Positions 1-5,910 of a stretch of 6,466 nt of DNA are shown piece after piece. Under the pieces are notes generated by a model that was not told where the DNA came from, searched no databases, and saw nothing but the letters and a program-made list of their open reading frames with translations. The DNA is taken from assembly GCA_018897875.1 (NCBI GenBank), contig JAHIKF010000152.1, positions 1-6,466 on the forward strand. Reading direction: 5' to 3'. Position 1 is the first letter of the stretch. Every line of letters begins with the position of its first letter. Source of the DNA: Pseudomonadota bacterium. Its GTDB lineage: Bacteria; Desulfobacterota; Desulfobaccia; Desulfobaccales; 0-14-0-80-60-11. A program made the position numbers and the translations under genes.

Positions 1-84
1 CCCAGGTTAAATTGCCGGACACCCTGCCCCTGAGGAAAACCCATGTAGCCACCAGAAAAAAACTGTCAATGGCCTAGTATATAT

Positions 85-113
85 TTGTATTTCAACAGGT
101 TATAGGATATTTT
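85..113 (+). promoter_or_regulatory. Possible sigma70-type promoter for rlmB
   Basis: TTGTAT (85-90) and TATTTT (108-113) are 17 bp apart in the AT-rich leader, about 55 bp upstream of the rlmB start. Both hexamers match the consensus only partly (4 of 6 at -35 and 4 of 6 at -10), and AT-rich DNA gives such matches by chance. The rest of 1-168 shows no gene or strong hairpin. Confidence 0.25.
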
Positions 114-168
114 TCATCACCTTAAAATGGAACATCCGTTATAAACTGACTGCTGATAGCTGTTAATC

Positions 169-924
169 ATGACTGAAATCATCTACGGACGCCACCCCGT
201 CTTGGCCGCTCTGCGCCAGCCCGACACCCCCTTGGAAGAGGTCATTGTGGCCCAGGGGGTGAAAGGCGCGTGGCTCCATGAGGTTAAGCGGCTGGCCCGG
301 GCCGCGGGGGTGCGCCTGCGCCTGCAAGAGCGGGCCGCCCTGGACCGCGTCTGCGGCACCCCGAACCACCAGGGAATTTTGGCCCGCCGGGGCAGCTACG
401 TTTACCGGGACCTGGGCGCACTCCTGGACGATCTGGCCATTCTCACCGGGCCGGCGCTGCTGGTGGCTGCGGACAGCCTCACCGACCCCATGAATTTGGG
501 CAACCTCTGCCGCAGCGCCTTCGCCGCCGGGGCCCACGGCCTCATCATCCCCAAGGACCGGGCCGCGGGGGTGACACCCGTGGTGGCCAAGGCCGCGGCC
601 GGGGCCCTGGAATACCTGCCGGTTTACCGGGTGACCAACCTGGCCGACTGCCTGGGAAGGCTGAAAGACGCCGGCCTGGTTATTGTCGGCACCGCCGCCG
701 ATTCCCCCCAGACTATTTATGACGCGGACCTGAATCAGCCCCTGGCCCTGGTCATCGGCAGCGAAGACAAGGGGATGCGGCCCCGGGTGCGGCAGCAGTG
801 CGACCTGGTGGTGTCCATCCCCATGGCCGCCCCGGAGATCGGCTCGCTGAACGCCGCCACCTCCGGCGCCGTGGCCCTGTTCGAGGCCCGGCGGCAGCGA
901 ATCATGGCCATCTTTAAAATATAA
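169..924 (+). CDS. rlmB: 23S rRNA (guanosine-2'-O-)-methyltransferase, RlmB/TrmH (SpoU) family
   Basis: This 251-residue protein should transfer a methyl group from S-adenosylmethionine to a ribose 2'-OH in 23S rRNA (G2251 in E. coli for RlmB). It has the usual length and two-part layout. The N-terminal substrate-binding domain (about 1-75) starts with the typical YGRHPVLAAL (6-15) and contains TPNHQGI (64-70). The C-terminal SPOUT knot domain carries all three family motifs: DPMNLGNLCRSA (106-117, catalytic Arg115), LVIGSEDKGMR (194-204, Glu199) and IPMAAPEIGSLNAATSGA (217-234, Ser226 and Asn228). The ATG at 169 is chosen because the conserved start of the domain follows at once. No Shine-Dalgarno sequence is visible before it, which is unusual. 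The gene appears monocistronic here and converges on the L,D-transpeptidase gene. RlmB is the likeliest subfamily, but TrmH-family members of other specificity cannot be excluded. Confidence 0.93.
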   Translation: MTEIIYGRHPVLAALRQPDTPLEEVIVAQGVKGAWLHEVKRLARAAGVRLRLQERAALDRVCGTPNHQGILARRGSYVYRDLGALLDDLAILTGPALLVAADSLTDPMNLGNLCRSAFAAGAHGLIIPKDRAAGVTPVVAKAAAGALEYLPVYRVTNLADCLGRLKDAGLVIVGTAADSPQTIYDADLNQPLALVIGSEDKGMRPRVRQQCDLVVSIPMAAPEIGSLNAATSGAVALFEARRQRIMAIFKI

Positions 925-939
925 ACCAACTCCCGGGGC

Positions 940-953
940 GTAGGGCGTAGGGC
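940..953 (+). repeat. Tandem duplication of GTAGGGC at the REP edge
   Basis: GTAGGGC occurs twice head to tail, at 940-946 and 947-953. The second copy supplies the GTAG tetranucleotide and first stem bases of the left REP. This looks like a small duplication or an insertion scar at the outer edge of the REP-RAYT unit. Confidence 0.6.
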
Positions 954-976
954 GGGAAAGTGAAACGCATCCCGCC
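947..976 (+). repeat. REP palindrome, left copy, GTAG-headed
   Basis: A GTAG tetranucleotide (947-950) precedes an imperfect palindrome: GGCGGGA (951-957) pairs with TCCCGCC (970-976), and an inner GTG (960-962) can pair with CGC (966-968) by one G-T wobble. GTAG plus a hairpin is the known layout of REP sequences mobilised by RAYT transposases. The copy begins 22 nt after the rlmB stop, so a transcript would end in this hairpin. There is no T tract after it, so it is not a classical terminator. Confidence 0.85.
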
Positions 977-1002
977 TTTGAGAATTGGGTCAAACTGAAA
1001 TC

Positions 1003-1246
1003 ATGGTGCACTATTCGCGCCTTTGATCCGGGCGGCACGTTCTTTTTCACGCTGTTAAAACGCTGCCGGAACCTCCTGACCAAACACATTTACGATCTTC
1101 GGGCTGTGTTCAAGGCGGCCCGTAAACGTCGAATGTTCACTGTCGAGGCCATGGTCATTTTGCCCGATCACCCTTATTGCATCTGGACGTTGCCTTCCGA
1201 GGATGTGGATTTCTCAACCCGATGGCATGATATCAAAGATGCAAAA
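1003..1246 (+). pseudogene. REP-associated tyrosine transposase (Y1/IS200-like), frameshifted and truncated
   Basis: RAYTs are HUH single-strand transposases that move REP hairpins. The ATG at 1003 begins MVHYSR and hits a stop at 1024. Removing one base near 1012-1018 restores the usual RAYT start, MVHY-R-AFDPGGTFFFTL, and the frame then runs on through LRAVFKAARKRRMFTVEAM, VILPDHPYCIWTLP and DVDFSTRWHDIK before meeting the right REP. About 80 of the usual roughly 150-200 residues remain. The C-terminal half with the catalytic tyrosine is gone. The metal-binding HxH motif, normally in a DHLHCIW-like context, reads DHPYCIW, so its second His is Tyr. Frameshift, truncation and active-site loss together make this a dead gene. 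It lies between convergent rlmB and the L,D-transpeptidase gene. Confidence 0.85.
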
Positions 1247-1276
1247 GGCGGGATGCGCTTCACTTTCCCGCCCTAC
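1247..1276 (-). repeat. REP palindrome, right copy, inverted
   Basis: Read on the minus strand, GTAG (1276-1273) is followed by the same palindrome as the left REP, with the GGCGGGA/TCCCGCC stem at 1272-1266 and 1253-1247. It interrupts the transposase frame after DIK, so it occupies the place of the lost 3' half. Its outer end is 10 nt past the stop codon of the minus-strand L,D-transpeptidase gene, so that mRNA would end in this hairpin. Confidence 0.85.
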
Positions 1277-1286
1277 GTCCGTGATT

Positions 1287-2075
1287 TCAACGGCAGAAAA
1301 ACGCCGGGTACGTCAGTTCCAGCGGTGAAGTTTCGATGATTCGTCCCGGCGTGCCTACCTCAACCAAATGATACAATTCCTCCGCGTCGTGAGGGAACAT
1401 CCGGATGCAGCCGGCTGAGTCGCTCCTTCCCGGTAACGCCCCGCCGTGGATGTAGTATGGCCGTTTGATCAGCAACGCCCATGGCATCCAGGTGTCGTAA
1501 ATATTGGACCAGTGCTCTTCCTCCTTTTTGGCGATCTTGAAGTTAATCAGGGGCGTGGCCTTTTCCGGCGTCCCCCCGGATATGGGGAAGACCCGCTGCA
1601 GTTCGCCCTGGGTGTATAAGGCCAGGAACCCCTTGCCAATATCCACCAGGATGAATTTATCGTAAGACGCCAGGGCATCGTCGGCAGCCGGGAAGATCTC
1701 GGGCACTAGGTTGCGGTCCAGAGGGATTTTCAGGATATCCGCTTCCAGGGAAAAGGGCTCCCGAGCGTTGTTTTTGATGTAAAGAGGGTGTAACGCGTTG
1801 AAAAAGGAGATCTTGTCCCGGCAGCGATTAAAATCGGCGCGCAGGCTGGGCACGCGCTTACAAATGGAAGTAACCGAAGCGCCCAACGGGACCTTGATCT
1901 CAACATAGGGGACGCCATAAGCTAATCCCGAGTTCAGGAGTTCCAGTCCGGATTTTTCCAATTCCCGGCACAGCGGGCTATAATCAGCCTCTTCAGCCCC
2001 GGCACGGCTATGCAAGCCCAACAGGCACCAGAAACCGGCCAGAAAGATCAAAAGTATCAACACCACGCGCGACAT
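1287..2075 (-). CDS. Exported L,D-transpeptidase (YkuD domain)
   Basis: This 262-residue protein probably makes 3-3 peptidoglycan cross-links or attaches proteins to peptidoglycan in the periplasm. A signal peptide (hydrophobic core VVLILLIFLAGFW, likely cleavage after RAGA near residue 27) leads into a segment (about 55-120) ending ADILKIPL that resembles a LysM-like wall-binding module. The YkuD domain spans about 140-250: ISGGTPEKATP, then HGGALPGRSDSAGCIRM with catalytic His210 and Cys223. The usual SHGC reads SAGC here, a variation tolerated in the family. The start is ATG at 2075. GTG at 2078 is directly upstream and in frame, and the ribosome site is weak either way (AGG about 10 nt before). 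Codon use is more AT-rich than in flanking genes, which may indicate separate ancestry. The stop lies 10 nt from the right REP. Confidence 0.9.
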   Translation of the reverse strand: MSRVVLILLIFLAGFWCLLGLHSRAGAEEADYSPLCRELEKSGLELLNSGLAYGVPYVEIKVPLGASVTSICKRVPSLRADFNRCRDKISFFNALHPLYIKNNAREPFSLEADILKIPLDRNLVPEIFPAADDALASYDKFILVDIGKGFLALYTQGELQRVFPISGGTPEKATPLINFKIAKKEEEHWSNIYDTWMPWALLIKRPYYIHGGALPGRSDSAGCIRMFPHDAEELYHLVEVGTPGRIIETSPLELTYPAFFCR

Positions 2076-2136
2076 CACATCGACCTATTCGGCAAAAATA
2101 TCAAAAATAATGAGCCGGAACTTAATCTACTTACTT

Positions 2137-2164
2137 ATCCTAAATACGATTACCCCAATTTCAA
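2137..2164 (-). promoter_or_regulatory. Candidate sigma70-type promoter for the L,D-transpeptidase gene
   Basis: On the minus strand TTGAAA (2164-2159, 5 of 6 to consensus) is followed after 16 bp by TAGGAT (2142-2137, 4 of 6). The -10 box is about 60 bp upstream of the ATG at 2075. It is the best promoter match seen on this side of the divergent intergenic region. Confidence 0.4.
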
Positions 2165-2230
2165 GGATAGATAACCTGACGAAAATTCACCCCCCACCTT
2201 CTTAGCACCGGCATTCAGTATCTTTTGCGG

Positions 2231-2260
2231 GCTTGCCCGGCAAGCAACTTTTCAAAAGTT
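2231..2260. repeat. Two abutting perfect palindromes
   Basis: GCTTGCC-C-GGCAAGC (2231-2245) is followed without a gap by AACTTTT-C-AAAAGTT (2246-2260). Each is a 15-bp perfect palindrome around a central C, one GC-rich and one AT-rich. They sit in the middle of the 353-bp divergent gap (2076-2428). They could be a double operator, back-to-back hairpins, or part of a dispersed repeat; the sequence does not decide. There is no T run on either side. Confidence 0.6.
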
Positions 2261-2417
2261 CTGATTCATTATCGATACGATCTGTAGAAAAAAATTGGTC
2301 ATTCTTGTTGTGGCAACCCCCACATAAACTCCGCTTTTTTATGGCTGAGGGCGGTATTTTCCCTTAAAGTTGAATCGGCTGGTGCCATCGTCATCCTGAA
2401 GTCCAGATTTTTGGCTC

Positions 2418-2423
2418 GGAGGT
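2418..2423 (+). promoter_or_regulatory. Ribosome binding site deciding the SDR/DUF2867 start
   Basis: GGAGGT lies 5 nt before the ATG at 2429. This favours that ATG over an in-frame TTG at 2411, which precedes the site and would put it inside the coding region. Confidence 0.85.
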
Positions 2424-2428
2424 CATTC

Positions 2429-3925
2429 ATGCCTGAAAAACCGGTTCTGGTTACCGGCGCCACCGGCTATGTGGGAGGGCGCCTGGTGCCCCGGCTCCTG
2501 GCCGCGGGGTACCGGGTCCGGGCCCTGGGGCGTTCCCTCAACAAATTGCGCCACCGCCCCTGGGGCAGTCACCCACTCATAGAACTGGCCCAAGGCGACG
2601 TCATGGACGCCGAATCCCTGGGCCAGGCGGCCCAAGGGTGCTGGGCGGCCTTCTATCTGGTGCACTCCATGACTGCGGCCGCCCGGGATTTCGCCGCCGC
2701 CGACCGCCAGGCCGCCCAAAACCTGGCCCGGGCCGCGGCGGAAGCACGCCTGGACCGCATCATCTACCTGGGGGGGTTGGGGGGCGCCGACGACCCCAAC
2801 CTGAGCGAGCACCTGCGCTCCCGCTTTGAGGTGGCCCGGATTCTCCAATCCGGGGCCGTGCCCACCACTTTCTTGCGGGCCGCCATGATTTTGGGTTCCG
2901 GCGGCGCGGCCTTCGAAATCCTGCGCTACCTGGTGGACCGCCTCCCGGTGATGCTCACCCCCCGCTGGGTCCACACCCCGGTGCAGCCCATCGCCATCCG
3001 CAATGTCCTCACCTACCTGCTGGGGTGCCTTTCGCACGACGAAACCCGGGGCCAGACCTTCGACATCGGCGGCCCGGAAGTGGTGACCTACCGGCAACTG
3101 ATGGATATCTATGCCGAAGAGGCGCACCTCGCCCGGCGCCTGGTCATCCCGCTGCCGGTGCTCACCCCCCGGCTCAGTTCTTACTGGATTCACCTGGTGA
3201 CCCCGGTCCCGGCTTCCCTGGCCCAACCCCTGGCGGCAGGGCTGGCCAATCCGGTAGTCTGCCTGGACAACCGCATCCGGGAGATCATCCCCCAGGAACT
3301 GCTGGACTGCCGCCAGACCATCCGGCTGGCCTTGCAGAGAATCGAGCAGCAGCGGGTGGAAACTTGCTGGAGCGACGCCGGCCGGCTCACGCCCCCGGAA
3401 TGGGCCTATTGCGGCGACGCCGATTACACCGGCGGCACCGTCTTGAGCCTAGGTTACCGGATGCTTCTCAAGGCCACCTTGGATGAGGTCTGGCAGCCCC
3501 TCACCCGGATCGGCGGGGCCACGGGCTGGTACTACGGCGACTCCCTGTGGGCCATCCGGGGCTGGGCCGACCGTCTCCTGGGGGGCTCGGGGCTGCGCCG
3601 CGGCCGGCGCCACCCCATTGACCTGCAAACCGGCGACGCCCTGGATTTCTTCCGGGTGCTGGAAATCGAGCCCGGTCAACGCCTGCTGCTCTTAGCCGAA
3701 ATGAAGCTGCCCGGAGAGGCCACCCTGGAATTTCGCCTCGCGGCGCTCCCCGACGGGGTCACCGAACTCACCCAGACGGCCCGCTTCCTCCCCCACGGCC
3801 TCCCGGGCATCGCCTACTGGTACGGCCTGGACCCCTTCCATAAGCAGATCTACCCGGGCATGCTCCGGTCCATCGCCGCGGCCACCGGCAAACCCATCAT
3901 GAGCGGCCCGGAGCGGGTGGGGTGA
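2429..3925 (+). CDS. Atypical SDR NAD(P)-binding protein with C-terminal DUF2867
   Basis: A 498-residue two-domain protein. The N-terminal Rossmann fold (about 1-290) opens with VLVTGATGYVGGRLV (6-20), the TGxxGxxG nucleotide-binding loop, followed by LGRS after strand 2 and GDVMD. The family-typical AAFYLVHSM and RIIYLGGLGG follow. Where a classical SDR has YxxxK this one shows HLRSR, so it belongs with NmrA-like or NDUFA9-like atypical SDRs, and dehydrogenase chemistry is not assured. HTPVQPIAIRNV and FDIGGPEVVTYRQLMDIY are usual for this group. The C-terminal region (about 332-490) matches DUF2867, a START-like fold expected to bind a hydrophobic ligand, with the ending PFHKQIYPGMLRSIA. 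Substrate and pathway are unknown. No signal peptide or obvious membrane helix is seen. The gene stands alone, divergent from the transpeptidase gene and convergent with the DUF3786 gene. Confidence 0.88.
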   Translation: MPEKPVLVTGATGYVGGRLVPRLLAAGYRVRALGRSLNKLRHRPWGSHPLIELAQGDVMDAESLGQAAQGCWAAFYLVHSMTAAARDFAAADRQAAQNLARAAAEARLDRIIYLGGLGGADDPNLSEHLRSRFEVARILQSGAVPTTFLRAAMILGSGGAAFEILRYLVDRLPVMLTPRWVHTPVQPIAIRNVLTYLLGCLSHDETRGQTFDIGGPEVVTYRQLMDIYAEEAHLARRLVIPLPVLTPRLSSYWIHLVTPVPASLAQPLAAGLANPVVCLDNRIREIIPQELLDCRQTIRLALQRIEQQRVETCWSDAGRLTPPEWAYCGDADYTGGTVLSLGYRMLLKATLDEVWQPLTRIGGATGWYYGDSLWAIRGWADRLLGGSGLRRGRRHPIDLQTGDALDFFRVLEIEPGQRLLLLAEMKLPGEATLEFRLAALPDGVTELTQTARFLPHGLPGIAYWYGLDPFHKQIYPGMLRSIAAATGKPIMSGPERVG

Positions 3926-3944
3926 GAATGAAGTTGGGGGAGTT

Positions 3945-3977
3945 TTGTAGGGGCGGGTTTGAAACCCGCTCCTACAA
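3945..3977. repeat. GTAG-type palindromic repeat (16-bp stem) after the SDR gene
   Basis: Left arm 3945-3960 (TTGTAGGGGCGGGTTT) pairs with 3962-3977 over 16 positions, with a single G-T wobble and a 1-nt centre. Each strand carries GTAG near its 5' edge, as in REP elements. It begins 19 nt after the SDR stop codon. No T tract follows on either strand, so Rho-independent termination is doubtful, though such a strong hairpin could protect the mRNA 3' end. It differs in sequence from the 947/1276 REP pair. Confidence 0.8.
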
Positions 3978-4042
3978 GTGATATCAATAGGTTATTTGGA
4001 TAATTTGTTTTATTTCAAAGGGAGCATGGTATTACAGAGGCG

Positions 4043-4100
4043 TTTGAGGGGAAGGCCGGGGGAAGCCCTTACGAAAAATTCCCCCAGCCCTCACCTCAAA
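4043..4100. repeat. Long imperfect inverted repeat after the DUF3786 gene
   Basis: Three nested pairings share one axis: TTTGAGG (4043-4049) with CCTCAAA (4094-4100), GGC (4054-4056) with GCC (4087-4089), and GGGGGAA (4058-4064) with TTCCCCC (4079-4085), around a 14-nt loop. The element ends 6 nt from the stop codon of the minus-strand gene, so it would form a 3'-UTR hairpin there. The minus strand continues CGCCTC with no T run, so it is not a typical intrinsic terminator. Confidence 0.6.
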
Positions 4101-4106
4101 AACATC

Positions 4107-4919
4107 TCACTCCTCCATCAACCTCTCCATCAGGTGTTCCACCAGGAAGAGCATGGATTCCAGGTCCAGGTATAGGGTGACGCTGGCGTCGAACAGCCAG
4201 TGGGCCTGGGGGGCGAAGCCTTCCTCGGCCTCGGCGTCCCAGAACGACAGCAGCAGCGGCACCTTAGGCAGCGGCATAAACGCCGCCTGCACGTCTGCGT
4301 CTTCGCCTCCCACCGCCACCATCTTGCCTCCCAGTTCGTCAATCCGTTGTTTGAGCCGGGCGGTCTGGCCGGCGAAGTGGTCCGCCAGTTTTTGCTCCAG
4401 GCGGGCCAGGGTCTTGGACTTGGACACCGAGTTGGGCAGGCTGTTGTAGGCGATCCACCGGCCCGCCACCGGCTCTTGGCCCTGGAAGGCGATGTAATTG
4501 TACAGCAGGATGGCGTCCCAGGGGTCGGCGTGAGCCCCCGCCGGATAGCGCAGCTCATCCTTAAAAACCTGGAGGCGGTGGCCGAAATACATCAGGGAGA
4601 GATACGGCCGGCCGGCTTCTTCGCCATAGGTGGCGCCCAACCCCTCGGCCAGGGCGGCAAAATCAAGCGGGGCCACCTTTTCCTGCAGGACCTCCAGTGA
4701 AATGGCCAAAGACTCCCGGCGCCGGCCGACGCCCGCCTCCTGCTGGGCCCGGACCGCCTGCCCCATATCTGCCCCCGCCCCGGTCAAATGGGGGCATTTA
4801 TCCAGGTCCTCCCCTTCCTTGATCACGCGGGTGGCAAAGGCCAGGCAGGTCGCCTGGCCGCAATCCCCGCAATTGGTCCGGGGCAGATTTTTCAACACCT
4901 CCATTACGGTAATCGCCAT
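4107..4919 (-). CDS. Fe-S cluster protein with DUF3786 domain
   Basis: A 270-residue, probably cytoplasmic protein. Residues 17-42 hold Cys17, Cys20, Cys25 and Cys42 in the spacing C-x2-C-x4-C-x16-C, starting NCGDCGQATCLAFA. This is the 4Fe-4S motif found in the corrinoid iron-sulfur protein of CODH/acetyl-CoA synthase and in related anaerobe proteins. The remainder (about 75-265; LSLMYFGHRLQVF, DPWDAILLYNYIAFQG, WIAYNSLPNS) matches DUF3786, whose function is not known. A role in electron transfer or in redox or metal handling is inference from the cluster motif. The start ATG at 4919 is 5 nt past the stop of the rhodanese-ferritin gene, so the two are very probably co-transcribed and may be translationally coupled; an AGG lies about 10 nt before the ATG. 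It does not look like a CODH/ACS subunit, since no other such gene is nearby. Confidence 0.87.
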   Translation of the reverse strand: MAITVMEVLKNLPRTNCGDCGQATCLAFATRVIKEGEDLDKCPHLTGAGADMGQAVRAQQEAGVGRRRESLAISLEVLQEKVAPLDFAALAEGLGATYGEEAGRPYLSLMYFGHRLQVFKDELRYPAGAHADPWDAILLYNYIAFQGQEPVAGRWIAYNSLPNSVSKSKTLARLEQKLADHFAGQTARLKQRIDELGGKMVAVGGEDADVQAAFMPLPKVPLLLSFWDAEAEEGFAPQAHWLFDASVTLYLDLESMLFLVEHLMERLMEE

Positions 4920-4924
4920 GCGGT

Positions 4925-5773
4925 TTAGCCTCGCTGCCCCGATTTTTCTTCCAAGAGACGCCCCAGGCTGGCCAGATGCGCCTTCTCCTCCCCGGCCAGG
5001 GCGTACAAGACCTCCTTGGTTTGGGGCTGGTCGCTCAAGTCCGCAAACCTGAGGTAGAGATCCAGGGCCTGGGTTTCCAGCATCATGGCCAGATCGAGCA
5101 CCTGAACCGCGGTTTGCAGGTGGGATTTATTGGTGGCCAGAAATTCTTCGGCGCTAAAGCCGCCTTCCAGGGTCTGCGGCACGATGGTCGATTCAAAGGC
5201 TGCCAGGTCCTGGCCGCCGGACACCACCCGGCCATAGACCTCAAAGAGCCGCTGCTCGTGGCGCACTTCCACCTGGGCCAGTTTCCCGAACAGCTCCTGC
5301 AATTCCGAGTCCTCGGATTGCTGCTTCAGGGTTTCATAAAAAAGCTGCAACGCCTTTTCCATTCCGTAGGCCAGGATGATGATCTGCGCCGGGGTTTCGT
5401 CCCCCTTGACCAGGTCCAGGTTGAGCGCCACTGGCCCGGTGGCCTTGTGCCCTTGAAAGGCCTTGATCCCGCCCGCCAGGTTGTAGACCTCCTTGAACCC
5501 CCAGCCGGAGAGCATCTGGGCCGCCACCCGGCTGCGGCCGCCCACGGCGCAGTGCACGATGGTGGGCTTTTCCGGGTCCAGTTCCTGATAGGTGTCAGAC
5601 AGGTGGGGCAGGGGCATGAGCTTCGCCCCGGGGAGATGCGAATCTTCGTATTCCCCGGGCTGGCGCACGTCCAGTAAGGTGTAATCCCCTTCCCGATGTT
5701 GGGCCATATAAGCCTTGGCCTCGTCAGCATCCATGGAACCGACCGGAGTAAAAAGCTTTTTCAGTTGCATCAT
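4925..5773 (-). CDS. Rhodanese domain fused to a ferritin-like (rubrerythrin-type) di-iron domain
   Basis: A 282-residue fusion. The rhodanese domain (about 12-112) has LLDVRQPGEYEDSHLPGA (33-50) and the active loop HCAVGGRSRVAA with nucleophile Cys75, the only cysteine in the protein. It should carry sulfane sulfur as a persulfide. The second domain (about 125-276) is a four-helix ferritin-like fold with likely iron ligands Glu139 or Glu147, Glu169 and His172 (EVRH), Glu233 (MLETQALDLY), and Glu263 and His266 (EEKAH). There is no rubredoxin CxxC pair, so it is not a complete rubrerythrin. A link between sulfur transfer and peroxide or oxygen handling is plausible inference. The start at 5773 (ATGATG) is set by GGGAGGG nine nt upstream; an open frame reaches further up but runs through a palindromic repeat. 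It is the first gene of an operon with the Fe-S/DUF3786 gene 5 nt downstream. Confidence 0.9.
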   Translation of the reverse strand: MMQLKKLFTPVGSMDADEAKAYMAQHREGDYTLLDVRQPGEYEDSHLPGAKLMPLPHLSDTYQELDPEKPTIVHCAVGGRSRVAAQMLSGWGFKEVYNLAGGIKAFQGHKATGPVALNLDLVKGDETPAQIIILAYGMEKALQLFYETLKQQSEDSELQELFGKLAQVEVRHEQRLFEVYGRVVSGGQDLAAFESTIVPQTLEGGFSAEEFLATNKSHLQTAVQVLDLAMMLETQALDLYLRFADLSDQPQTKEVLYALAGEEKAHLASLGRLLEEKSGQRG

Positions 5774-5782
5774 TATCTGTCG

Positions 5783-5789
5783 CCCTCCC
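5783..5789 (-). promoter_or_regulatory. Ribosome binding site of the rhodanese-ferritin gene
   Basis: On the minus strand GGGAGGG lies 9 nt before the first of two adjacent ATG codons (5773 and 5770). It argues against upstream in-frame starts, including ATG near 5803, which has no such site. Confidence 0.8.
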
Positions 5790-5852
5790 GATGGCGCCTT
5801 CATAAGGGGGTGGATCTCATGCCGAGTTGCGTTCAAAAAGGAACGAAGTAAA

Positions 5853-5910
5853 TGTAGGGGCGCACCTGTGTGTGCGCCCTCTCGGGGGGACACGCAGGTC
5901 CCCCCCTACA
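5853..5910. repeat. Branched GTAG-type palindromic repeat with two inner hairpins
   Basis: TGTAGGG (5853-5859) pairs with CCCTACA (5904-5910) as an outer stem. Inside, GGGCGCAC (5858-5865) pairs with GTGCGCCC (5872-5879), and GGGGGGAC (5884-5891) with GTCCCCCC (5898-5905). Some bases compete between the outer and inner stems, so a three-way junction or two side-by-side hairpins are both possible. GTAG at each strand's 5' end fits a REP-type element. It lies about 80 bp upstream of the rhodanese-ferritin start. Confidence 0.75.

Larger units (their letters stand above)
947..1276 (+). mobile_element. Miniature REP-RAYT-REP unit (degenerate)
   Basis: Two inverted REP copies (947-976 and 1247-1276) have their GTAG ends facing outward and bound a 330-bp segment. 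Their 30-nt cores differ at one position (A965 versus G in the right copy read in the same sense). Between them lies a RAYT fragment with a frameshift and no 3' half. The segment resembles an internally deleted REPtron that can no longer encode a working transposase. The two REPs are far better preserved than the gene, which could reflect later replacement of the ends or selection on the hairpins. Confidence 0.75.

Noticed and set aside
163..1089. 308-codon open frame antisense to rlmB
   Set aside because: It is the complement of a well-supported methyltransferase gene. The predicted protein is a Gly/Gln/His-rich low-complexity shadow typical of high-GC antisense frames and has no recognisable domain.
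2311..2326. Sigma54-like promoter (TGGCAACCCCCACATA) before the SDR gene
   Set aside because: The -24 half has TGGCA, but the -12 half lacks the required GC dinucleotide, so the match is only superficial.
2423..3226. 267-codon minus-strand frame inside the SDR gene
   Set aside because: It is an antisense shadow of the SDR coding region with biased Gly/His/Gln composition, no ribosome site and no domain.
3945..4100. Pair of Rho-independent terminators for the convergent genes
   Set aside because: The stems are strong, but no T tract follows on the relevant strand of either hairpin. They are listed as repeats.
5774..5893. Upstream extension of the rhodanese-ferritin gene to 5893
   Set aside because: The extra codons run through a palindromic repeat and precede the strong GGGAGGG ribosome site. 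The family-like sequence begins only after ATG 5773.
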